NCBI RefSeq assembly: GCF_009755605.1
Contig: NZ_WPNZ01000019.1
Location: 62,001-126,000, forward strand
Length of the DNA stretch: 64,000 nucleotides
Direction of reading: 5' to 3'
DNA from: Streptomyces typhae
Lineage (GTDB): Bacteria; Actinomycetota; Actinomycetes; Streptomycetales; Streptomycetaceae
The notes beneath the pieces were generated by a model. The model did no database searches. It was not told the DNA's origin and worked only from the letters and a program-made list of their open reading frames with translations. How positions within the stretch are numbered: the stretch's first letter is position 1; each line of letters starts with the position of its first letter. Shown piece after piece: positions 1-8,500 of the stretch. A program made the translations under genes and the position numbers.

Positions 1-861
<861 letters not shown>

Positions 862-880
862 GACTCGTCCCTCCCCCCAG

Positions 881-899
881 GCAGGCCCTTCGGGCCTGC
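881..899 (-). terminator. hairpin between sugar transferase and dehydrogenase genes
   Basis: A perfect 8-bp stem, GCAGGCCC paired with GGGCCTGC around a TTC loop, lies in the 73-bp gap between the two minus-strand exopolysaccharide genes. There is no T-tract, so it may be an attenuator or mRNA-stabilising hairpin and not a full terminator. Confidence 0.4.
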
Positions 900-934
900 G
901 GTCCGTGTGCCGCCCGGTCGACGGATCGCGCACA

Positions 935-2455
935 TCAGTAGGCCCCCTGACCGTGGATCACCGCACGCAGCGTCTTCCACAAGATCACTGTGTCCAGGGC
1001 GAGCGACCAGTCCTCGACGTACCGCAGGTCGAGGCGGACCGCCTCCTCCCACGGCAGGTCGCTGCGGCCGCTGATCTGCCACAGGCCGGTGAGCCCCGGC
1101 TTGACGAGCAGCCGCCGCCGGATGTCCGGACCGTACGCGGCGGACTCCTCCGGCAGCGGCGGCCGCGGGCCGACGAGCGACATCGATCCGGTGAGCACGT
1201 TGAAAAGCTGCGGGAGCTCGTCGAGCGAGTACCGGCGCAGGACCGCCCCCACCCGGGTCACCCGCGGATCACTGCGGAGCTTGAACAGCAGCCCCGCGCC
1301 CTCGTTGCGGTCGGCGAGCTCGGCACGTACCGCGTGCGCGTTGCTGACCATGGTGCGGAACTTGAAGATGGTGAACTCGCGGCCGTCCTTGCCGACCCTG
1401 CGCTGACGGTAGAGCGCCCCGCCGCGGCTGTCCACGAGCACCATCAGGCCCACCAGCACCATCAGCGGCGCAAAAAGAACCAGCAGGATCGCCGCGCCCA
1501 GCCGGTCGACGACGCCCTTGACGGCCCGGCGGCCCCCGGTGAAGGTCGGCATGCTGACCCGGAGCAGCGGGATCCCGAGTACCGCGTCGACGTGCAGCCG
1601 CGGCCCCGCCACCTCCATCAGCACGGGCGCCACGACCATCTCGGTGTCGCAGCCCTCCAGGTTCCAGGCGAGACGCTGCAGCCGGTCCGGCGACCAGTGC
1701 GGGTCCGGGGTGACCGCGAGGACCCGGTAGCCGTCGCGCTGCACATGGGTGGCGACGTCCGTCAGCCGCCCGACGACGGGAACACCGTCCAGCTGGTCAC
1801 CGTCGACCCCGAGGCCGTCCGTCGTGCACACCGCGTCCACGCGCCAGCCGAGGTGCGGGAACTTGCGGGCACGGGCGATCAGGTCGCGCACGGTCTCCGG
1901 GCTCCCGGCGGCGAGCACCGGTCTCAGGCACCGCCCCTGGTTGCGGTGTCTGTGCAGGCGCAGGCGCAGCAGATACCGCGCCGTCATGGTGACGAGCGCG
2001 ATCGCGGGGATCGCGACGAAGATCCAGAGCTTGATGTTGCGCGAGGTGAGGGCGATCCCACCCAGCGCCAGGACGACGGCCGCCATGAACAGGGACCGGC
2101 CGAGCCTGCGGAACTCCTCGGCGCCCTGGCCGAGCACGGCCGGGGCCCACGAACGGCTCACCGCGAGCGCCCCCAGGACGAGGATCTCGGTGCCGCACGC
2201 GAGGATCGTCCACTTCTCGTGCCAGTTGGCGGCGTCCCGGGCGCCGAAGAAGGAGCCGATCGACGCGACCACGAAGGCGGTGGCCACGGTGTCGCTGGTG
2301 ATGACAGTACGGCGGTATCGCTGCTCCCAGTCGCTAGCGGGCCGGCTGACTCCTCCGTTCGTCAGACGCCCGCGCGCCGACGGAAACGGGCTGGCTAATT
2401 CCCCCTGCTGCACAGAACCCCCCCAGGTCGCCAGAGGTTGGCCGTGTTCGCCCAA
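935..2455 (-). CDS. exopolysaccharide priming sugar transferase (polyprenyl glycosylphosphotransferase)
   Basis: This is a membrane enzyme that transfers a sugar-1-phosphate from a nucleotide sugar to undecaprenyl phosphate, the first step of exopolysaccharide repeat assembly. About 500 residues show the WbaP/WcaJ layout. Four or five hydrophobic segments lie in roughly residues 50-170, followed by a CoA-binding-like central domain and a membrane re-entrant helix (VDRLGAAILLVLFAPLMVLV). The C-terminal bacterial sugar transferase domain carries RRVGKDGREFTIFKFRTM, RRYSLDELPQLFNVL, MSLVGPRPPLPEE and KPGLTGLWQISGRSDL. The longest frame starts with TTG at 2455. A GTG at 2413, preceded by a G-rich ribosome site, is at least as likely. 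Confidence 0.93.
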   Translation of the reverse strand: MGEHGQPLATWGGSVQQGELASPFPSARGRLTNGGVSRPASDWEQRYRRTVITSDTVATAFVVASIGSFFGARDAANWHEKWTILACGTEILVLGALAVSRSWAPAVLGQGAEEFRRLGRSLFMAAVVLALGGIALTSRNIKLWIFVAIPAIALVTMTARYLLRLRLHRHRNQGRCLRPVLAAGSPETVRDLIARARKFPHLGWRVDAVCTTDGLGVDGDQLDGVPVVGRLTDVATHVQRDGYRVLAVTPDPHWSPDRLQRLAWNLEGCDTEMVVAPVLMEVAGPRLHVDAVLGIPLLRVSMPTFTGGRRAVKGVVDRLGAAILLVLFAPLMVLVGLMVLVDSRGGALYRQRRVGKDGREFTIFKFRTMVSNAHAVRAELADRNEGAGLLFKLRSDPRVTRVGAVLRRYSLDELPQLFNVLTGSMSLVGPRPPLPEESAAYGPDIRRRLLVKPGLTGLWQISGRSDLPWEEAVRLDLRYVEDWSLALDTVILWKTLRAVIHGQGAY

Positions 2456-3134
2456 CCCTGTCCATCAGGGAGCCCCTCGCCCCCCGTGTCGCCCTGTTCC
2501 TCCCCCTCGGGAAGCCCCCGCCCCCCGCGCCGCGCCGCTCCTCCCCTCGGCAGGCCCGCGCCCTCCGCGCAGGCCTCCGGGATGATTGAGCGCACAGTGC
2601 AACTCGCCCTGACGGCACCCGACTTCGCGAGCACAGCCAAGATCGTGAGCTGCGTGGAAACCCCTCGAAACCTGGGTGTCCCCGCACCCGGTTCCCCCCT
2701 CCAGGGCCCCTGGAATCGACCACCCCCACGGTCGGCGCCCAAGACGTGACTCCTGGCTTTTCTCAGGCTCCGAACCAATAGATCATTATTTGTCGCTTCG
2801 TGTCCGCATAGCTGAAGCACGGTCAATTTAGACCATCGAGGCGGGTGTGTAGAGGGGGTGTGTGTAATTTGTGGTCAAGCTTTGAGACCCGGTACATCCA
2901 GCGGTTTCCGAGCGCGGCAGCTCCGCTGATGTGCATATGCCGCGTGACCTGGGGTTACGGGAGTTCCACGGGCAGTTGCGGCGGGCGTGCCCGGGGCGGC
3001 CAGAAGCTGGCAACTGGTTCCCGAGTCGCCCCTGTTGGGGGGAGCTGCTGGGGTGTGCGATGCGTAAGTTGCGGCTGTGCGGCCCTAGTTGAGGCTATTT
3101 GCGTCAACCTTGAGCCGTGCGGCCGCCAGCGGTG
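2456..3134. other. non-coding region upstream of the exopolysaccharide genes
   Basis: I find no convincing gene here. Positions 2456-2580 are extremely C-rich on the plus strand. Positions 2765-2870 are unusually AT-rich for this genome and probably hold the promoter of the minus-strand exopolysaccharide operon, which would give it a long leader of over 300 nt. A 51-codon open frame at 2937-3092 lacks a ribosome site and coding bias. Confidence 0.5.
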
Positions 3135-3182
3135 TTGACGGGAGAGTGGCGACGCCGCTCGCGGGCGCCCGCCTCCCGTCAA
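3135..3182. repeat. inverted repeat TTGACGGGAG / CTCCCGTCAA
   Basis: A perfect 10-bp inverted repeat (3135-3144 and 3173-3182) has a 28-nt spacer. Each arm contains the TTGAC/GTCAA half-site that recurs in the two palindromes just downstream, so it probably belongs to the same regulatory array. Confidence 0.5.
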
Positions 3183-3193
3183 TCGGGGTTGAC
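3178..3193. promoter_or_regulatory. GTCAA-n6-TTGAC operator-like site
   Basis: A 16-bp imperfect palindrome, GTCAATCGGGGTTGAC, is centred 28 bp before a perfect version of the same site. The TTGAC half could also act as a -35 element. It is probably an operator for the HTH/Clp-N gene pair. Confidence 0.45.
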
Positions 3194-3205
3194 GCGCTCG
3201 CTCAT

Positions 3206-3221
3206 GTCAACGTACGTTGAC
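3206..3221. promoter_or_regulatory. perfect 16-bp palindrome GTCAACGTACGTTGAC
   Basis: This perfect palindrome ends three bases before the ATG of the HTH gene at 3225, so a bound protein would block transcription or translation start. It is the natural candidate site for autoregulation by the HTH protein it precedes. Confidence 0.55.
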
Positions 3222-3224
3222 GCC

Positions 3225-3434
3225 ATGACCGAGGCAACGGATCTCGCAGAGCGGGCCGGGGATCACGATCCACGCATCGGGCTGCGGGCGGTCGCCGCGC
3301 TGCGGCGGCTGCTCGAACAGCTCGAGACCGTCCAGGTGCGCAGCGCCCGCAACCAGGGCTGGTCGTGGCAGGAGATCGCCGCCGAGCTCGGCGTCAGCAA
3401 GCAGGCCGTGCACAAGAAGTACGGGAGGCGATGA
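3225..3434 (+). CDS. small helix-turn-helix protein
   Basis: A 69-residue protein. Its C-terminal half is a clear HTH (GWSWQEIAAELGVSKQAVHKKYGRR, about residues 44-68), preceded by a basic amphipathic helix (AVAALRRLLEQLETVQVRSAR). I chose the ATG at 3225 because it follows the palindrome and keeps only the conserved part; an in-frame extension upstream would run through the operators. The stop overlaps the next start (ATGA), so it is coupled to the Clp N-domain gene. Such pairs are common in Streptomyces, and the HTH protein probably represses its own promoter. Confidence 0.85.
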   Translation: MTEATDLAERAGDHDPRIGLRAVAALRRLLEQLETVQVRSARNQGWSWQEIAAELGVSKQAVHKKYGRR

Positions 3435-4004
3435 TGTTCGAACGGTTCACACAGGGCGCCAGGGACGTGGTGGTCGGAGCGGTCGCGCACGCCGAGCGCG
3501 CCGGTGCCGCCACCGTCACCGACGAGCACCTGCTGCTCGCCCTCCTCGATGCCGAGGGCACCAAGGCGGCCTTCGCCCTCACCGCTCTCGGTGCCCCCGA
3601 CCGCCGCGACGCGATCACGGCGGCACTCGCCGACGCCCGCCGTCGCGGGGGCGTCTCGCGGGCCGACGAGGAAGCCCTGGCCGGGCTCGGCATCGACGTG
3701 GACGCGATCGTCTCCAGCGTCGAACAGGCCCACGGCGAAGGCGCGTTGGCCCACACGGGCGTCCCCGGCCGCGCCCCCCCGCCGCGGCCGCCGCCTCCTC
3801 GGCCGCACCGGCCACCGCCCGTTCGCCCCCGAGTCCAAACGCGTCCTTGAACAGGCACTGCGGGTCGCACTCGGCCGGGGCGACCGCAGCATCGGCGACG
3901 AACATCTGCTTCTGGCGCTGACTGCGCGGCCGGGGGTTGTGCGGGATGTTCTGCGGGGGCGGGGGGTTTCTTATGAGGGGGTGGTTCGGGTGCTTGGGGG
4001 GTGA
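3431..4004 (+). pseudogene. Clp N-terminal-domain protein with a frameshift at a C7 tract
   Basis: The first part (from 3431) reads MMFERFTQGARDVVVGAVAHAE and holds one Clp-N repeat with DEHLLLALLDAEGTKA. After HGEGALAHTGVPGRA at about 3770 this frame degenerates into Pro/Arg low complexity and stops at 3850. The following frame resumes Clp-N sequence (GHRPFAPESKRVLEQALRVAL, then RSIGDEHLLLALTARPG) and stops at 4004. Deleting one base from the run of seven C at 3774-3780 would restore one frame of about 190 residues with two Clp-N repeats. There is no AAA+ ATPase part, so the family role would be substrate or partner binding. It may be a true pseudogene, a sequencing error or slippage. Confidence 0.75.
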
Positions 4005-4022
4005 GCTTTTCCCTGCCGCCGG

Positions 4023-4208
4023 GTGTCTTTCCGCACCGCCGCGTACGCGGCATCGACACTCGGCGTGAGGGGCACCGGCCATGTGCGAGGAAGTTCCCTG
4101 CGCCACGTGAGCCGCAACATCTGCACCGGCACGCCTACCCCCGACGCTCCTCGCCTCGCACCGCGGACGAAGCTCGCCGACTCCGCTGTCGTCGTCGAAA
4201 GCTCCTGA
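4023..4208 (+). CDS. small ORF of unknown function ending at a terminator
   Basis: A 61-codon GTG-started frame shows moderate third-position GC bias, and its stop codon falls inside a strong intrinsic terminator. The product is Ser/Thr/Arg-rich with no domain I recognise. It could be the 3' remnant of a mobile element or another lost gene, because the terminator must have served something on this strand. No ribosome site is convincing. Confidence 0.25.
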   Translation: MSFRTAAYAASTLGVRGTGHVRGSSLRHVSRNICTGTPTPDAPRLAPRTKLADSAVVVESS

Positions 4209-4244
4209 AGCCCCACCCGTCATACAAGTGGGGCTTCAGGTTTT
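4204..4244 (+). terminator. intrinsic terminator
   Basis: A perfect 13-bp stem, CCTGAAGCCCCAC with GTGGGGCTTCAGG (4204-4216 and 4228-4240), has an 11-nt loop and is followed by TTTT. The T-tract orients it to the plus strand, ending transcription of the Clp-N region. Confidence 0.8.
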
Positions 4245-4407
4245 CTGAAGCAATGGCTCCGAGATGCGGTCAGGGCTGATCAACCCTGTTCTGGGTGCCC
4301 TGCGGGTGTCGGATCACCTACCCGCCAGCGGCCCGAGCTTGATCCCGCAGTTCTGGCGACAGCACCTGCGAGGCAGCCATTTCGAGAAGAAGCTTGCGAG
4401 TGATCTC

Positions 4408-4743
4408 TTATTTGAACTCCTCTCGCCGAACCATCTCGGTAGCCCAAACTGTAGCCAGCTCCATCCAGTACGACCGACCGGATTTCCACGCCGTCTCCAC
4501 TGTCCGTTCGATGAGATTTTCAGGGGTCGGAACGCCGCCTTGGCCGAGGTGCTCCCACGAGCGGCAAAAAGCGGCCAAGCATGAGGGGAGGTCACGCTCC
4601 AGGTATGGCCACATGGGAACGAATCCCGATCCCTCGAGAGAGGACCGGCCTTCTGACTCCACGCCTACGCCGATACGACCATCGGGCATGATCCCAATCC
4701 AGGCCCCGTCCCCCCGATACACCACTGGATTCCAGTTCCCCAT
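4408..4743 (-). CDS. putative orphan immunity-like protein
   Basis: A 111-residue acidic, Trp- and Tyr-rich cytosolic protein (starts MGNWNPVVYRGDGAWIGIMP; contains FVPMWPYLERDLPSCLAAFC). I do not recognise the family. Size, composition and position fit an immunity protein. It lies downstream, in the same direction, of an Rhs toxin operon and directly after a displaced toxin-like fragment (4796-4942). The sequence is less GC-rich than its surroundings, typical of horizontally shuffled toxin/immunity modules. ATG start at 4743. Confidence 0.55.
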   Translation of the reverse strand: MGNWNPVVYRGDGAWIGIMPDGRIGVGVESEGRSSLEGSGFVPMWPYLERDLPSCLAAFCRSWEHLGQGGVPTPENLIERTVETAWKSGRSYWMELATVWATEMVRREEFK

Positions 4744-4795
4744 CTCAACCCCACGGCCTGTAGTCGAAGTCGATCCCTTGATCGCTCATGAACTG

Positions 4796-4942
4796 CTAAA
4801 AGTGCTGGAACTGCTGGAATTGCTGGAATTGCTGGCGTGTAGAGTCCGTCCACCTGTGGCCGTAGCGACCGCTGTTCTCCGTGAACACCAGGCAGCCGTT
4901 GTTGGGAAAGAGCGTGCCACCCAGCACTGTTCCTCTGTCCAT
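4796..4942 (-). pseudogene. displaced C-terminal toxin fragment
   Basis: A 48-codon minus-strand frame, from an ATG at 4942 to a TAG at 4796, encodes GGTLFPNNGCLVFTENSGRYGHRWTDSTRQQ and then a QQFQQFQQFQHF tail. The SGRYGHRWTDSTRQQF portion has the look of the tip of a polymorphic-toxin nuclease domain, but I cannot name the family with certainty. The N-terminal Rhs part is missing. A CAGCAATTC-type microrepeat sits at the 3' end. It is probably an orphan tip left by module exchange at the Rhs gene, paired with the immunity-like gene 52 bp further on. Confidence 0.4.
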
Positions 4943-5089
4943 ACAGTGCGACGCCACCGACGCCCTCGGTGCCGTGCTCGTCGGCCGGGAGGCCACCAAG
5001 ACGGCACGCTCCGACGCCGACGAACCGCCACCCTGCGCCTCAGTCGTCTGCTGACGTTGCCGTCAACCACTGCTGTCAGACCGCGCAGA

Positions 5090-5118
5090 AGCCCCGTCAG
5101 GACGCATCTGACGGGGCT
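5090..5118 (-). terminator. terminator of the Rhs toxin-immunity operon
   Basis: A perfect 11-bp stem, AGCCCCGTCAG with CTGACGGGGCT, has a 7-nt loop and lies 28 bp after the stop of the immunity gene. It lacks a T-tract, as many actinobacterial terminators do. Confidence 0.6.
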
Positions 5119-5146
5119 CCGCTTTACTTGCGCGAACCTGCAACAG

Positions 5147-5560
5147 CTATTCGAATAGCTCCGCCTCAATGCGATATTCGCGTCTCAAGTCCTCCACCAG
5201 CCGCCTACGCGCAAATTTCACCACGCCGCGCGCCCACCAGTATTCCGCGGGGATCCTTGGAAACGCATCCGGAATGAGGAGTACACGGAATCTTGAGTCT
5301 ACCGCTTCCACTTCTACGCGAAGTAGCACAAGCTCGGGAAAGCTTTGCAGTTCCGCAGAACCCAAGGCCCTTGCCAGAGAATCCCTTGACGTCAGATCAT
5401 TGAAGTAGTCTTCGGCGTCACCCCGATATCCCTGTTCGCACTCTTCGACGAACGTCCTCCAGCGGGACAGGAGCGCCTCCGGTTCGACGTCACGCCACCG
5501 ACCTGACTCTCTGACAAAGCTGGAGAACGCGTCGCGGAAGTTCTCGGTGTCATGCGTCAC
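5147..5560 (-). CDS. putative immunity protein to the Rhs toxin
   Basis: A 137-residue acidic cytosolic protein (MTHDTENFRDAFSSFVRESG at the start; RVEVEAVDSRFRVLLIPDAF; WWARGVVKFARRRLVEDLRR). I do not recognise a named immunity family. Function is inferred from position: its GTG start overlaps the stop of the Rhs toxin gene (GTGA at 5557-5560), the usual toxin-then-immunity order, which ensures coupled translation. It would bind and neutralise the toxin tip in the producing cell. A terminator follows. Confidence 0.7.
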   Translation of the reverse strand: MTHDTENFRDAFSSFVRESGRWRDVEPEALLSRWRTFVEECEQGYRGDAEDYFNDLTSRDSLARALGSAELQSFPELVLLRVEVEAVDSRFRVLLIPDAFPRIPAEYWWARGVVKFARRRLVEDLRREYRIEAELFE

Positions 5561-8500
5561 CGGGCCGCCTCCCGCTGGAAGTATGCGAGCGGATCATCTG
5601 GCCGGAAATAGGTGGTGATGGTATTTCCGTTCCTCATTCCTATTCTTCCCTGGGAATCCATTCGAATGATGACGCCGTCACTTCTGACAGCTTCACGAGC
5701 GGCGGCAGGGCAGCTACCGGGACACATCAACGCCTGCGCGTCCGCGACGTACCTTTCAAACCCATCATCCGTGTCATATTCCGGCATATCAGGCCTACGG
5801 GTGGGGTTTCCGGAATCATCGAGACCCAGGACATGTTTGTCGTACTTCTCGTCCGCAACACCAATCTTGAAGTCGCAGTTGCTGTTGTGAACCAATACTG
5901 GAGTCCTGCCCGCCAGTACATAATACGTGTGCAACCCCTGAACAGTGAGGTTGTACGTCCGCTGGCGGTCCAGGTACTGGCGTGCAGCCGTCACGGTGAC
6001 GGTATCGCCGTCGTCCGTGCGGAGGGTCATGCCGGGCCTCAGATCTCCGGCTTCGACCCAGTCCTGCTCGGAGACCGACCAGAACGGATGCTCGTAGGTG
6101 GCGGTCAGTTTCTCTGGGCCGTCGGGGGTGGCGATGGTGAGTTCGGTGAATCGCTTGTCGTCGTCGGTGACGATCGTCGCGGTGACCTCGCGCTCACTGG
6201 TCTCCCCGGTTTCCGGGTCGGTCGCCCGGACCTTGTCGCCGAGTTCGATGTCCTCGATCTTCTTGGTGGAGCCGTCGGCCATGACGACGCCGGTGCCGGC
6301 GAGGAAGCACTTGCAGCCGGACGGGAGGCTCCTGCCTGCCCTGCCTGCCGCTTCCTCCCCCTTCGCTGCCTTCTTCAGCCCCTTGATCGCGCCCTTGAGC
6401 GGTTTGAGGACCTTCCCCCACGGGAGGAGATCCATGGCGGTCTCGCCGCACTCCATGGTGACGCCGGGGTGCGTACCGCAGGTCTTCCACGAGTTGAGGT
6501 CGGGAAGCATCATCTTCGGCACGTCTTTTGCACCACCGGCGCCGAAGAATCCCCTGAGGTGGGAGAAGATTCCCTTGTCGAGCGGAGCGAAAGGATTGAT
6601 CATCCCTGCCGGAGCCATGCGGCTGCTGCGGCCACCGGTGTACAGGGCATTGGTTGTGTAACCGCCTCCACCGCCGTAACCGCCGCCGCTGTACCCGCCG
6701 CCCCCGCCGTATCCGCCGCCCCCGCCGAAGCTGCCGCTGGACTGGCTGTCTGCCCGATTCCGGGCGATAACTCGGTCGTATATTTTCTTGCCCGTCTTGT
6801 ACAGGCCGATGATGTCGAAGATCGAGAACTTGCCCGACGGGTCGGAATACACCAGCGGGCTGTTGTTGCCGTAGGCGTACCCGTTCATCTGCTGCGAGTC
6901 CGACAAGTCCATGACCGGGTCGACGGAGATGAACCGGCCGATGGCGGGGTCGTACTCGCGGGCGCCTAGGTGGGTCAGGCCGGTGGAGGGGGTGTCGTCG
7001 GTGCCGCCGACGAAGCTCTTGGTCCCCGGCCAGGACGTGGGGCTCTCGCCGCGCTGCCCACCGAAGGGCAGGGTGCGGCGCTGGGCGAGCTTCAGATCGG
7101 CCGCAGCGACCGAGAGCTGGCCGGTGCCCTGGTGGTCGGCGGTGATGAAGGAGACGGAACCGTCGTCCTGCGTGACGGCCTCGTGGCCGCCTCCGAGAGG
7201 TGTGTAGCGCGTGGCTCTGGTCTTGGCCGCCCCCTTGGGGAGCGTGACCTCCGAGTGGCCGAGATAGAGCGTGGTCTCCGAGGGTGTGCGCGCGATGAGG
7301 CGGTTGCCCTCGGTGTCGTACAGGTACTCGGTGACCTTGGTCTTCTTGGTGCTCTTCCTGTTCTTCGTCTCCTCGGCGGGCTCGGTGACCTTGGTCAGGT
7401 GGCCTTCGGCGTCCCACTGGAGTGACTGGGTGGTGCCGCGCAGGGTGCGGCTTACGGTGTTGCCGGTCTCGTCGTAGGTGTAGGAGTCCTTGGTGGCGGT
7501 TCCGCCGGGCAGCTGCGAGGTGACGGAGGTCAGCGTGTGCGGCTGCGGGGTGCCCGGCTTGGGGTACTCGTAGCTGCGCTTGGTGTCCTTCGCCCGGTCA
7601 CCGACGGCGCCACTGGTGTCGTGCAGGGTTTCGCCGAGGCGATTTCCCGACTTGTCGTAGGTGTAGGAGTGCCAGTACGGGGCCGGGCCGCCGATCTTGT
7701 CACCGGCCGGGGCGTCGGCGCAGTTCTTGTCGCCCTGCGTCCAGGCCTCGGTGAGACGGCGGAGGTAGTCGTAGCCGAAGCACTGGGTGTCGGTTCCCGT
7801 GCGGGACACGTCCGAGACGGACAGGACGTTGCCGGCCTGGTCGTAGCGGTAGGTGTCGTGCTGGTCGACGCCGGGCTGATCCTCGCGGTCGACGCGGGAG
7901 GTGGCCAGGCGCTGGGTGCCCCACTCGTAGGTGTTGGTGACCCAGGTCTTCTTGCTCGCGCCATTGGCTCCCAGGGCGTACTGGAGCGGCTTGCCGGTCA
8001 GCGAGTAACTGGTGTCGGCCTGGAACCCGCTCGCCAGGATGGACGTCGGACGAAGGGTCTCCTTGTCGTAGGAGGTCGAGTACCCACCGCCCGGCAGGTT
8101 ACCGGCCGCCGAGTAGCTCACACCGCCTACCAGGCCGGAGGGCAGATAGCGGGTGCCGCTCTGGTACGTTCCGGCCAGTGCGCCTTCCTTCTCCGGGATC
8201 TCCAGTTCGGTCTTCATGGGCCGGTAGAGCCGGTCGAACATGGTGACCTTGCTGGTGTAGGCCGCGCCGTCCACATAGCGGGTGGACTCGGCCAGTTGCC
8301 CCTTGGCCTCCTCGACGGTGTCGTAGACCCACTTCGCCCGCAGGGCTCCCGTGGAGCTCTTGTCACGGAGCTCGGTCTTGCGGCCCAGGTTGTCGTAGAC
8401 GCTGGCCAGAACCGTGCCGCGGGCGTCCTCGGTGGTCGTCAGCTGCCCGCGGTCGTCGTACGCGCTGCGGGTCGTTCCCTTGTCGGGGTCACTGGCCTTG

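Noticed and set aside
2937..3092. 51-codon ORF on the plus strand
   Set aside because: It has no ribosome site, weak third-position bias and no recognisable motif; it lies in AT-shifted promoter DNA.
3117..3224. Upstream extension of the HTH gene
   Set aside because: It would translate through the operator array; the ATG at 3225 gives the conserved protein.
4948..5054. Plus-strand codons giving DATDALGAVLVGREATKTAR
   Set aside because: They have good codon bias, but no start, no ribosome site and no clear family; possibly a remnant of an unrelated gene end.
4786..5169. 127-codon minus-strand frame spanning the toxin fragment
   Set aside because: It is Arg-rich out-of-frame sequence, and the toxin-like residues are in another frame (4796-4942).
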